Counted from the first letter of the stretch, positions 8,444 through 14,160 are shown. The stretch is 14,160 nt of DNA from a bacterium (GCA_024231375.1 JAAEQP010001317.1:1-14160); one strand, 5' to 3'. Notes: generated by a model from the sequence alone, not told the origin. Numbers and translations are program-made.

Positions 8444-9049
8444 ATGCTCATCTCCGAGATCGATCCGGATGCGTTGAGTCGCGACGAGACGACCCGGCTG
8501 CTGTTCGGGGATAAGGAGGCTCGTCCGTTCAACGGGGATTGTGTGTTTGTGTTTGGCGGGCGCGGGGCGGCCCGCGTGGCCAAGGCGGCCGAATTGTACA
8601 ACGCAGGCCGGGCGCCAATCGTGCTCTTCTCGGGCGGCTCGCGGTACGGGAAACACGATACGCCCACGGCACTGCGCATGAAGGAGGATGCAATCGAGTG
8701 CGGCCTCCCAGCGAACGCCATCGACGTGGAGTGCGAATCGGATAACACGCGGGAGAACGTGCTGGCGTCGCTCCTCGTGCTCGACCGTCGGCTGGGCCTG
8801 CACACCATCCGCAGGTTACTGGTGGTCAGTATCCCGTGGCACATGCGCCGGTGTCTTCTGACGCTGTCGACCTATGCCCCGGACTGGATCGAGTACACGT
8901 GGTGCCCGGCCGATTACCGGGACCATCAGCCCGATACCTGGTGGAAGCACGACGAGGCGGAGCTGTACGTGACGAAAGAGGTCAGGACTCTGGTCGAAGC
9001 GGTTCGATCCGGGCAGTTGCGGGACTTGGACATCAACCTCGGGAGATGA
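8444..9049 (+). CDS. YdcF/ElyC-type DUF218 family protein
   Basis: This 201-residue protein shows the DUF218 fold signature. A hydrophobic strand ends in VFVFGGRGAARVAKAAELY (34-52), followed by IVLFSGGSRYG (59-69) and the acidic/polar motif ESDNTRENV (98-106). A later strand leads into IPWHMRR (130-136). No signal peptide or membrane segment is present, unlike the envelope members SanA and ElyC, so it is probably cytoplasmic. Family members have been tied to envelope or polysaccharide functions, and E. coli YdcF is reported to bind S-adenosylmethionine; the biochemical role is unsettled. AGGGGA lies 6 nt before the ATG. It sits 16 bp after the GH123-like gene and 2 bp before the fucosidase start, so it belongs to the operon. 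A link to glycan metabolism is inferred from position. Confidence 0.78.
   Translation: MLISEIDPDALSRDETTRLLFGDKEARPFNGDCVFVFGGRGAARVAKAAELYNAGRAPIVLFSGGSRYGKHDTPTALRMKEDAIECGLPANAIDVECESDNTRENVLASLLVLDRRLGLHTIRRLLVVSIPWHMRRCLLTLSTYAPDWIEYTWCPADYRDHQPDTWWKHDEAELYVTKEVRTLVEAVRSGQLRDLDINLGR
9041..9045 (+). promoter_or_regulatory. Ribosome binding site deciding the GH29 start
   Basis: GGGAG lies 6 nt before the ATG at 9052. The earlier in-frame ATG at 9046, which overlaps the preceding stop, directly abuts GGGAG with no spacing. The 9052 start (MSCRRVLTIA) is therefore preferred; the difference is only two residues. Confidence 0.55.
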
Positions 9050-9051
9050 AC

Positions 9052-10056
9052 ATGAGTTGCAGACGCGTATTGACGATCGCACTGTTGCTGACGGTAGGTA
9101 TGGGTGCCGTGGCCCAGGCGGCCGAAGCCCCGCCTGCCATAGATTCCGCCGTGCGGGCAAAGGAGATCGCCGACATGCGGTTCGGCATGTTCATCTGCTG
9201 GTCGTTCAGCACGTTTTCGGGTGAGGAATGGACTAGAGACGTGAGCGACCCGGCCTTCTTCAAGGCCACGGGCTGCGACACGGACCAGTGGTGCCAGGTC
9301 GCGAAGTCCGCGGGTATGAGCTACATCCTGTTCCTGTCGAAACACCACGACGGCTTCTGCCTGTGGGACACGGACACGACGGACCTGAAGGTGACAAACA
9401 GCCCCTTGGGCATCGACGTGTTGGCGAAACTGCGTGAATCGTGCGACAAACACGGCATCAAACTGGCCCTGTACTTTTCGGAAGGCGACTGGAGTTGGCC
9501 CGGACGGAAAGGCACGAAGTCAGGCGCGAACCCGGAGATGAAGAAAGCCCAGCTCAAGGAACTGTGTACGCAATATGGACCTATCCAGTTCTTCTGGATG
9601 GACCACGCCACCAATGAGGGCGGGGTGGGCCATGTCGAGACGGCGGAGTGGGTACGACAGTTTCAGCCGGACTGTTTTGTGGGGTTCAATCACGGCGCGC
9701 CCGCGGGCCGGTTGGCCTTGCGGGAACGGGGCAAGCCCGGTCCCATCGGCGACACGAACGCCAGCAAGTACAACAAGGACGCCGAAGGCAGCTACAAGGG
9801 TTATCTGGTGGCCGAGTTCACCTATCCCATCTTGCCCGAACACGAAGGCGGCGCCCAGTGGTTCTACTCCCTGCCGAAGCACGACCGCCTGTGCTCGCCG
9901 GCGCAGAAGATCTTCGACGACTACGTGGGCGCAGTGAAGCACGGCAACATCTTCTCGCTGGACGTAGGCCCGAACTATGCCGGCCGCATCCGCGACATCG
10001 ATGCGAAAACCTTGGCCGAAGTGGGGGAGATGATCCGGAAGGGCGCCGCGGAATGA
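9052..10056 (+). CDS. Exported GH29 alpha-L-fucosidase-like enzyme, short form
   Basis: The 334-residue protein begins with a signal peptide (MSCRRVLTIALLLTVGMGAVAQA, likely cleavage after A23). GH29 landmarks follow in order: RFGMFICWSFSTFSGEEW (43-60), the active-site strand KHHDGFCLWDT (97-107), SPLGIDVLAKLRESCDKHGI with LALYFSEGDWSWP, then FFWMDH with D184 as the predicted nucleophile. FSLDVGPNYAGRI (301-313) matches the usual LLNVGP element. Retaining GH29 enzymes release alpha-L-fucose. Most have 450 or more residues with a C-terminal beta-sandwich; this one stops after the barrel, so it is a minimal form, and the acid/base is not assignable by eye. It is expected outside the cytoplasmic membrane. 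A longer frame reaches back to 8836, but that part overlaps the DUF218 gene and lacks family similarity. It is coupled to the sulfatase by an ATGA overlap. Confidence 0.87.
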   Translation: MSCRRVLTIALLLTVGMGAVAQAAEAPPAIDSAVRAKEIADMRFGMFICWSFSTFSGEEWTRDVSDPAFFKATGCDTDQWCQVAKSAGMSYILFLSKHHDGFCLWDTDTTDLKVTNSPLGIDVLAKLRESCDKHGIKLALYFSEGDWSWPGRKGTKSGANPEMKKAQLKELCTQYGPIQFFWMDHATNEGGVGHVETAEWVRQFQPDCFVGFNHGAPAGRLALRERGKPGPIGDTNASKYNKDAEGSYKGYLVAEFTYPILPEHEGGAQWFYSLPKHDRLCSPAQKIFDDYVGAVKHGNIFSLDVGPNYAGRIRDIDAKTLAEVGEMIRKGAAE

Positions 10057-11519
10057 AGCCAAACCTTCTGTTCTTGTACACGGACGAGCAGGCATTCAAC
10101 ACCTTGGCGTGTTACGGCAACGACCTGATCGAGATGCCGAACCTCAACCGGCTGGCGGCGCAAAGCACGGTCTTCGACCAAGCCTACGTGACCCAGCCGG
10201 TGTGTACGCCATCCCGGTCGAGCCTGCTCACGGGACAGTATCCTCACACCAACGGATGCACCGAAAACAATGTGGCCTTGCGTCCGGATACGCAGTGCCT
10301 GCCGGAGATGGTGGAGGACAGCGACTACGCAACCGCCCACTACGGCAAGTGGCATCTGGGTGATGAATTGTACGCCCAGCACGGGTTCGACGAATGGGTC
10401 GGCATCGAGGACGGTTACAACCGGCACTTCACGGAAGGTCGCGACAAGGACAAGAAGTCGGACTACCACGATTTCTTGATCGAGAGCGGGTTCACACCGA
10501 AGAGGGGCGACCGGTTCGGACGCGGTGAAGCGGCGCGGTTGCCGGAGGAGTTTGGGAAGCCCGCGTTCCTTGCGCGGGAGGCGTCGCGCTTCATCGAATC
10601 GAACCAATCGCGGCCCTTCATGCTGTACGTGAACTTCCTCGAACCCCACATGCCCTTCTTCGGGCCCCGCGACCACCAGCACGACCCGGCCGAGGTGACG
10701 CTCCCTGCGAGCTTCGACAACCCGCCCCAGAGCGCCCAGCCGTTGAAGGCGCGTCTGTTGCGCGAACACTACCTGCGGCACGGGCATAGCGGATTGCCCT
10801 TGAAGACGGAGGCGGACTGGCGCCGCATGATCGCCAACTACTGGGGCTTGTGCTCGCTCGTGGACACCCACGTGGGCACGATACTGGACACCCTCGATGC
10901 CTGCGGGCTGCGCGACAACACCCTCGTCGTGTTCACGTCCGACCACGGCGACATGATGGGCGCGCACCGGTTGCTGGCGAAATGCGTGATGTATCAGGAA
11001 GCCGTGCGCGTGCCCATGCTCATGCGGTTTCCGGGCCAACGTGCCGGGACGCGTGTAGCCGGACCCGTCAGCCAAGTCGACGTTGTGCCGACGCTGCTCG
11101 AGGCGCTTGGGCAACCCATCCCGGACCACGTCCAAGGGCGGAGTCTGCTTCCGACGATGACGACTGACGCGCCGTGTGCGTCCGACCCCGTGGTCATCGA
11201 ATGGAACGGGCCGAACAACGGGTTGGGCGACGTAGCAGGCAAGGTGCAGATACCGGAATGGATGCGCGAACACGGGTCCGCCGACGAGATTCGCGCGGCG
11301 ATGACGGACCCGGTCCGGACGGTAATCTCGCCCGACGGATGGAAGCTCAACGTCAGTCCCCTCGGCGAACACGAGTTGTACAACCTGAACACCGATCCCA
11401 GCGAAACCCGCAATGTGTTCCGCGAGGCCGGACACGCGGCGATCGTCCAGGAACTCGCCGCGACGCTTCACGCATGGCAGGATCGAACCGGAGATGCGGT
11501 TGCACTGCCGAAGTTCTAG
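10053..11519 (+). CDS. Type I (formylglycine-dependent) sulfatase
   Basis: The 488-residue enzyme hydrolyses sulfate esters, probably on a carbohydrate. The signature CTPSRSSLLTGQYPHTNG places the cysteine to be converted to formylglycine at C51. Metal and active-site residues are visible in LYTDEQ (D11), GKWHLG (K99, H101), EPHMPFFGP (H199), TSDHGDMMGAH (D297, H298) and LAKCVMYQEAVRVPM (K310). The C-terminus has DGWKLNV and HELYNLNTDPSETRN, both standard in the family, and the length is usual. The start overlaps the fucosidase stop (ATGA, 10053-10056), which implies translational coupling. The frame is open further back to 9648, but that part overlaps the fucosidase. No signal peptide is visible although the operon's other two hydrolases are exported, so it may be cytoplasmic. 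The maturation enzyme (FGE or anSME) is not in the window. Substrate position is unknown. Confidence 0.92.
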   Translation: MKPNLLFLYTDEQAFNTLACYGNDLIEMPNLNRLAAQSTVFDQAYVTQPVCTPSRSSLLTGQYPHTNGCTENNVALRPDTQCLPEMVEDSDYATAHYGKWHLGDELYAQHGFDEWVGIEDGYNRHFTEGRDKDKKSDYHDFLIESGFTPKRGDRFGRGEAARLPEEFGKPAFLAREASRFIESNQSRPFMLYVNFLEPHMPFFGPRDHQHDPAEVTLPASFDNPPQSAQPLKARLLREHYLRHGHSGLPLKTEADWRRMIANYWGLCSLVDTHVGTILDTLDACGLRDNTLVVFTSDHGDMMGAHRLLAKCVMYQEAVRVPMLMRFPGQRAGTRVAGPVSQVDVVPTLLEALGQPIPDHVQGRSLLPTMTTDAPCASDPVVIEWNGPNNGLGDVAGKVQIPEWMREHGSADEIRAAMTDPVRTVISPDGWKLNVSPLGEHELYNLNTDPSETRNVFREAGHAAIVQELAATLHAWQDRTGDAVALPKF

Positions 11520-11551
11520 CGCAAGCCGGCGCGCCTCCCGTTGTGGCCGGT

Positions 11552-11569
11552 CGCGGCCTCCGGGCCGCG
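11552..11569 (+). terminator. GC hairpin after the sulfatase, weak terminator candidate
   Basis: CGCGGCC and GGCCGCG form a perfect 7-bp stem with a TCCG loop, 32 nt after the sulfatase stop. No T-tract follows, so intrinsic termination is doubtful. It could instead be part of the repeat-rich spacer. Confidence 0.3.
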
Positions 11570-11677
11570 CTTCGACCGAGCCACATCCGCCGACCGACAG
11601 GTCTCCAGTCTTCGACCCTGGACGACACATCCGGCTGGAAGTGCCCGCTTCCTCATCCCCGGCCAACCACCCTCACC

Positions 11678-11706
11678 GTCATCCCGAGCGAAGTCGAGGG
11701 ATCTCT
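11678..11706 (+). repeat. Dispersed intergenic repeat of the 'TCATCCCGAGCGAAGTCGAG' type
   Basis: The core TCATCCCGAGCGAAGTCGAG followed by GGATCTC is a sequence I recognise as recurring between genes of many environmental bacteria. ATCCC and GGGAT can pair, so a small imperfect hairpin is possible. Its origin and function are unclear; only one copy is in the window. Confidence 0.5.
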
Positions 11707-11767
11707 TGTCCACCGCGGCACCACGTCAGCGCCAGCACCCCGCCGCATCACGACCCTCCTGGGAACG

Positions 11768-11783
11768 CCAATCTCCCGATTGG
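11768..11783 (+). repeat. Short perfect inverted repeat
   Basis: CCAATC-TCCC-GATTGG forms a 6-bp stem with a 4-nt loop, 13 bp before the second copy of the 17-bp repeat. It looks like a piece of a REP-like intergenic element. No T-tract follows. Confidence 0.45.
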
Positions 11784-11896
11784 TCCCCTCCGCTACGACC
11801 GATAGGTCTCCAATTGAAGTCTCCGCCCCAAACAGAGTATGCATGGTCAATGGAAAAGGACGGCGGAGTGGGCCGTCGCTGCAGAAGGGGGCCAGC

Positions 11897-12694
11897 ATGA
11901 ACATTTCCAGCGAAGACGTGCGCCGGTACTGGAACCAGAACGCCGAGACCTGGACGGATCACGTCCGGCGCGGGTGGGACACCTACCGGGAGGTGTACAA
12001 CAATCCTGCCTTCCTCGCCTTTCTGGGCGACGTGCGCGGACTGCGCGTCCTTGACGCGGGATGCGGCGAAGGTACGAACACGCGGATTCTTGCCGAGGCC
12101 GGGGCCTCGACGACGGGCGTCGACATCGCGGACAACATGATCCGGGCCGCCCGCGAACGCGAGGAACGGGAACCCTTGGGGAGCCGGTTCGAGGCGGGCT
12201 CCTTCTGCGATCTGGGCCAGTTCGGTACGTGCAGCTTCGATTTGGCGGTGTCTTTCATGGCGATCATGGACGGGCCCGATTTCCCCGCCGCCGTTCGCGA
12301 GTTGTACCGCGTCCTGAAACCGGGCGGCGATTTGGTGTTCAGCATTCTGCATCCGTGTTTCAACACGAAGGGCCTGTCCTGGCTGCGCGACGAAGATGGG
12401 ACCTGCACAGGATCGATCCAGTCGGACTACTACGACACCACCCCGCGCGTCGAGCAGTGGCGGTTCACGAAAGGCGGCGCGCCCAAGGATGCGCCCATGT
12501 TCGCGGTACCGCGTTTCCCGTTGACTCTGTCGGACTACGTGACCGGGCTCATCCAGGCAGGATTCCGGTTGATGGCGATCGAGGAACCCCGGCCCTCGGA
12601 AGCGCTATGCGGTGAGCATCCCTGGCTGTGGCGGTTCCGCAACCACGCTGCACCTTTCCTGTACGTGCGGGCACGGAAAGACCTGCAAGCTTGA
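11897..12694 (+). CDS. Class I SAM-dependent methyltransferase
   Basis: The 265-residue protein has the class I Rossmann methyltransferase core. Motif I is VLDAGCGEGT (51-60), and GVDIADNMI (74-82) carries the acidic residue that binds the ribose. Motif II/III text is SFDLAVSFMAIMDGPDF, and motif post-III is LYRVLKPGGDLVFSILHPC. The N-terminal YWNQNAETWTDHVRRGWDTYR is typical of methyltransf_11/25-type enzymes acting on small molecules. The methyl acceptor cannot be told from sequence. It is cytoplasmic, with no signal or membrane segment. The ATG at 11897 is chosen because AGGGGG lies about 6 nt before it and the motifs start right after. It is separated from the sulfatase by 377 bp of repeats, so a separate transcription unit is likely. 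It converges on the sigma gene with only 27 bp between stops. Confidence 0.85.
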   Translation: MNISSEDVRRYWNQNAETWTDHVRRGWDTYREVYNNPAFLAFLGDVRGLRVLDAGCGEGTNTRILAEAGASTTGVDIADNMIRAAREREEREPLGSRFEAGSFCDLGQFGTCSFDLAVSFMAIMDGPDFPAAVRELYRVLKPGGDLVFSILHPCFNTKGLSWLRDEDGTCTGSIQSDYYDTTPRVEQWRFTKGGAPKDAPMFAVPRFPLTLSDYVTGLIQAGFRLMAIEEPRPSEALCGEHPWLWRFRNHAAPFLYVRARKDLQA

Positions 12695-12721
12695 TTCGTG
12701 AAAGGCGGGAAGGGGCGTGGC

Positions 12722-13393
12722 CTACTCGGACCGCTTCTTGTTGCCGACGAGGCGGCGTTCCTTGGCGTAGTCGTACAACTGCTCGCGCATGAGTTTGCGG
12801 CCGCGATAGAGCCGCGACATCACCGTGCCCAAGGGGCACCCCATCCGCTCGGCGATATCCTTGTACGAAAGATCCTCCAGGTCGGCCATGATCACCGCCT
12901 GACGGAAATCCTCCGGCAACGATTCGATGGCCTCGCGGACCTCGTCTTCGAGAAGCTCCAGTAGCTCGCTCGAGTTGTCGGATGAAGGCTCGTAGCCCAC
13001 GTTGGGGTCGGGCGACGTGTCGGCGGCGGGTTCGGCCCCGCTGAGTTCGACGAACGTAGGCCGCCGCGCCTTGCGTCGATACTCGTTGATGAACGTGTTG
13101 CGCAGAATGGTCAGCAGCCACGCCTTGATATAAGTGCCCGTCTCGAACTTGGCATGGAACCGCAAGGCCTTGACAACGGTATTCTGGGTCAAGTCCTGCG
13201 CGTCTGCCGCGTTCCGCGTGAGCCGCAACGCGACCCCATACAGCATGTCCATGTGGTCCAAGACCAGCTTCTCGAACTGCTTGGAACGCCGCTCCGGCTT
13301 TTCGGCTACTTGGGTCAAGACTTCTATCCAAACACCCGGTCGTAGGTCTTCCCCGTATGCCCCCGCCCCGGCTGCGATAGTGGCTCGCGCCAA
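12722..13393 (-). CDS. ECF-type RNA polymerase sigma factor
   Basis: The 223-residue protein has sigma-70 region 2 at about 38-112 (FEKLVLDHMDMLYGVALRLT, AQDLTQNTVVKAL, TYIKAWLLTILRNTFINEYR). An acidic linker spans about 115-150, and region 4 about 155-212 (LPEDFRQAVIMADLEDLSYK, then IAERMGCPLGTVMSRLYRGR). It would direct RNA polymerase to a stress or envelope regulon; target promoters are unknown. The linker and the PLGTVMSRLYRGRK helix resemble RpoE/SigR-like groups that are usually held by an anti-sigma factor. None is next to it here: downstream is a convergent methyltransferase and upstream a tRNA gene. The TTG start at 13393 is supported by AAGGA 5 nt upstream and a promoter that leaves only about 12 nt of leader. 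A shorter start within the first 26 residues is possible. Confidence 0.88.
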   Translation of the reverse strand: MARATIAAGAGAYGEDLRPGVWIEVLTQVAEKPERRSKQFEKLVLDHMDMLYGVALRLTRNAADAQDLTQNTVVKALRFHAKFETGTYIKAWLLTILRNTFINEYRRKARRPTFVELSGAEPAADTSPDPNVGYEPSSDNSSELLELLEDEVREAIESLPEDFRQAVIMADLEDLSYKDIAERMGCPLGTVMSRLYRGRKLMREQLYDYAKERRLVGNKKRSE

Positions 13394-13398
13394 AAGAA

Positions 13399-13403
13399 TC
13401 CTT
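13399..13403 (-). promoter_or_regulatory. Ribosome binding site of the sigma factor gene
   Basis: AAGGA on the minus strand lies 5 nt before the TTG at 13393. An ATG at 13409 is in another frame whose translation lacks sigma motifs, so it does not compete as the start. Confidence 0.5.
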
Positions 13404-13411
13404 AGCCATCT

Positions 13412-13440
13412 ATCCTAACAGCCTCCGGGCGCTTGATCAA
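13412..13440 (-). promoter_or_regulatory. Candidate promoter of the sigma factor gene
   Basis: On the minus strand TTGATC (13435-13440; 4 of 6) and TAGGAT (13412-13417; 4 of 6) are separated by exactly 17 nt. Transcription would start near 13405. The form is housekeeping-like rather than an ECF-type GGAAC promoter, so self-activation is not evident. Confidence 0.4.
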
Positions 13441-13474
13441 TACCCTTCTTGACCCGAGGAGCCCAATGAACCGT

Positions 13475-13484
13475 CCGCTAGCGG
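13475..13484. promoter_or_regulatory. 10-bp perfect palindrome between divergent promoters
   Basis: CCGCTAGCGG is fully self-complementary. It lies about 75 bp upstream of the predicted sigma-gene start point and about 50 bp upstream of the tRNA -35. It could be a dimer binding site, but a chance occurrence is plausible in GC-rich DNA. Confidence 0.25.
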
Positions 13485-13530
13485 TCTGCGAACGAGACAA
13501 CGCCTCCGGCACGCGACACCAACGATGCAC

Positions 13531-13559
13531 TGGACATCACCGCGCGCAATCGCTATAAT
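13531..13559 (+). promoter_or_regulatory. Near-consensus promoter of the tRNA gene
   Basis: TGGACA (13531-13536; 5 of 6) and a perfect TATAAT (13554-13559) are separated by 17 nt. Transcription would start near 13566, ten bases before the mature tRNA 5' end. Confidence 0.8.
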
Positions 13560-13575
13560 TCAATTTCCTAACGGT

Positions 13576-13653
13576 CGGGGCGTGGCGCAGTCCGGTTAGC
13601 GCGCTTGACTGGGGGTCAAGAGGTCGGAAGTTCAAATCTTCTCGCCCCGACCA
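13576..13653 (+). tRNA. tRNA-Pro (anticodon GGG)
   Basis: A complete cloverleaf can be drawn by eye. The acceptor stem is CGGGGCG (13576-13582) with CGCCCCG (13643-13649), then A and an encoded CCA (13651-13653). The D stem is GCGC/GCGC with GG in the loop. The anticodon stem is CTTGA/TCAAG around loop CTGGGGG, giving anticodon GGG at 13611-13613. The T stem GGAAG/CTTCT encloses TTCAAAT and has one G-T pair. GGG with G37 identifies proline, read from CCC and CCU codons. It has its own promoter and terminator. Confidence 0.96.
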
Positions 13654-13665
13654 TTTAAGAGATTT

Positions 13666-13708
13666 AGCCTCAAGGGTTTACGCAAATTACCCTTGGGGCT
13701 ATTTTCTT
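13666..13708 (+). terminator. Intrinsic terminator after tRNA-Pro
   Basis: AGCCTCAAGGGT (13666-13677) pairs with ACCCTTGGGGCT (13689-13700) over 12 bp with one T-G wobble, enclosing an 11-nt loop. ATTTTCTT follows directly. This is a strong rho-independent terminator 12 nt after the tRNA CCA. Confidence 0.88.
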
Positions 13709-13719
13709 GTCTATCTGGA

Positions 13720-13772
13720 TTGTGACTCGTATGTGACTCGCGCGAAAACTTTCCAAGGTGTTTGAGTCACAA
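13720..13772. repeat. Direct and inverted copies of TGTGACTC beside the tRNA
   Basis: TGTGACTCG occurs at 13721-13729 and again at 13732-13740, an 11-bp period, so both lie on one face of the helix. The inverted copy GAGTCACAA (13764-13772) is the exact reverse complement of TTGTGACTC at 13720-13728. A partial fourth copy, GGGTCACG, follows at 13775-13782. The arrangement resembles arm-type binding sites of a tyrosine recombinase or an operator; which one cannot be decided here. Confidence 0.55.
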
Positions 13773-13782
13773 CCGGGTCACG

Positions 13783-14130
13783 TGGCTGTCGCGCATGCCA
13801 GGCAGGTGTGTGCGCGGTTTTGGGCACTCCGTCGTCCCCCGGCATGCCAGGCCACGCGTTGCTCCTTCACGCTTCCTCGTCCTTCCACTTGTCTGGGCGC
13901 GCAGTGCGAGCGCCACACGGAGTTCGCAAGCGCAGCACGGGGGCAGGACAACATCGCGCGTCACCATCACACAAGCCCCCAGCCCACCGCGTCAGAATCT
14001 TTACCACGCCCCCACCCCCTCCTCGCCAGGTCCCCCGCTTAGGTCGAGAGAAGGCGTGAAGGATTATGGGTGACAAGCGCCTGTTGGTCCATTGGTTGCG
14101 GAGACGTTTTCAATAGCTAGCCTACAAAGG
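13783..14130. other. Gene-free stretch near the right edge
   Basis: Frames of up to about 100 codons exist, but their translations are Pro/Ser/Arg/His-rich and carry no family signature or convincing ribosome binding site. GCATGCCAGGC occurs twice (13793-13803 and 13842-13852). I see no RNA gene. Confidence 0.5.
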
Positions 14131-14136
14131 GAGACC

Positions 14137-14153
14137 CCCCGGCTATGCCGGGG
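14137..14153. repeat. GC hairpin at the right edge
   Basis: CCCCGGC-TAT-GCCGGGG is a perfect 7-bp stem with a 3-nt loop, preceded by CAAAGGGAGAC. Such a subterminal hairpin with a purine-rich flank recalls the ends of IS200/IS605-type elements or a REP sequence, but the rest lies outside the window. Confidence 0.4.
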
Positions 14154-14160
14154 AGGCATC

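Larger units (their letters stand above)
11591..11812 (+). repeat. Pair of 17-bp direct repeats, one mismatch
   Basis: CGACCGACAGGTCTCCA (11591-11607) and CGACCGATAGGTCTCCA (11796-11812) differ at one base and are 205 bp apart. They bracket the other repeats of this gene-free spacer. Confidence 0.6.
11520..11896. other. Gene-free, repeat-bearing spacer between sulfatase and methyltransferase
   Basis: No coding frame here has a family signature. The methyltransferase frame stays open backwards through this spacer, but its translation is low-complexity Pro/Arg/Ser text without similarity. The spacer holds the GC hairpin, the 17-bp direct repeats, the dispersed repeat and the small inverted repeat listed separately. 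A very weak promoter-like pair, TTGAAG (11814-11819) and TATGCA (11838-11843), precedes the methyltransferase. Confidence 0.6.

Noticed and set aside
6619..8844. 741-codon minus-strand open frame opposite the GH123-like gene
   Set aside because: Its composition is typical of an antisense frame in GC-rich DNA, with no domain motif, and the plus strand has clear FG-GAP and GH123 signatures.
9648..10052. Upstream extension of the sulfatase frame
   Set aside because: It lies wholly inside the fucosidase gene and has no signal peptide or sulfatase similarity; the ATGA overlap gives a natural start.
11552..11569. Confident operon terminator
   Set aside because: The stem is good but no T-tract follows; it is kept only as a low-confidence candidate.
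11174..11896. Upstream extension of the methyltransferase frame by 241 codons
   Set aside because: It overlaps the sulfatase end and the repeat-rich spacer; the good ribosome binding site and the family motifs begin at 11897.
13720..13772. CRISPR array
   Set aside because: The repeat units are only 9 bp with irregular spacing and mixed orientation, which does not fit CRISPR repeats.
13758..14076. Several overlapping frames of 65-105 codons near the right edge
   Set aside because: All are low-complexity, mutually overlapping and without motif or ribosome binding site, so no gene is called.

Overview
The window is high-GC chromosomal DNA that looks like a free-living bacterium rich in carbohydrate hydrolases. 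A DUF6785/6784-type polytopic membrane protein, a beta-propeller fused to a GH123/DUF4091-like domain, a small GH29 fucosidase and a sulfatase together recall the PVC superphylum or Candidatus Hydrogenedentota. That placement is inference from gene content; no marker gene here proves it.

Left arm (1-4393, minus strand): a cytoplasmic GH2 beta-mannosidase-like enzyme, followed 109 bp downstream by a multi-spanning membrane protein that runs off the left edge. Neither a terminator nor a new promoter is obvious between them, so they are probably co-transcribed.

Divergent spacer (4394-4989): candidate promoters pointing both ways, and the decayed N-terminal part of an IS1182-like transposase.

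Central operon (4990-11519, plus strand): four tightly packed genes. They are an exported propeller + GH123-like protein, a cytoplasmic YdcF/DUF218 protein, an exported GH29 alpha-L-fucosidase-like enzyme and a type I sulfatase. Gaps are 16 bp, 2 bp and a 4-bp ATGA overlap. The combination fits breakdown of a sulfated, fucosylated, possibly N-acetylhexosamine-containing glycan, but no SusC/SusD pair or other recognised importer is present. The membrane protein of the left arm is the only transporter-like candidate.

Right part (11520-14160): a gene-free spacer with several repeat motifs, a class I SAM methyltransferase, a convergent ECF sigma factor with a TTG start, then a tRNA-Pro(GGG) with a near-consensus promoter, encoded CCA and a strong intrinsic terminator. 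Just past the tRNA lie direct and inverted copies of TGTGACTC, then about 350 bp without genes and a GC hairpin at the right edge. This layout resembles a tRNA-associated integration site, though no integrase is visible here.

No CRISPR array, rRNA or riboswitch was recognised. The best candidates for something undescribed are the fused propeller-GH123 protein inside its four-gene operon, and the GH2/DUF6785 pair as a non-Sus glycan uptake module.
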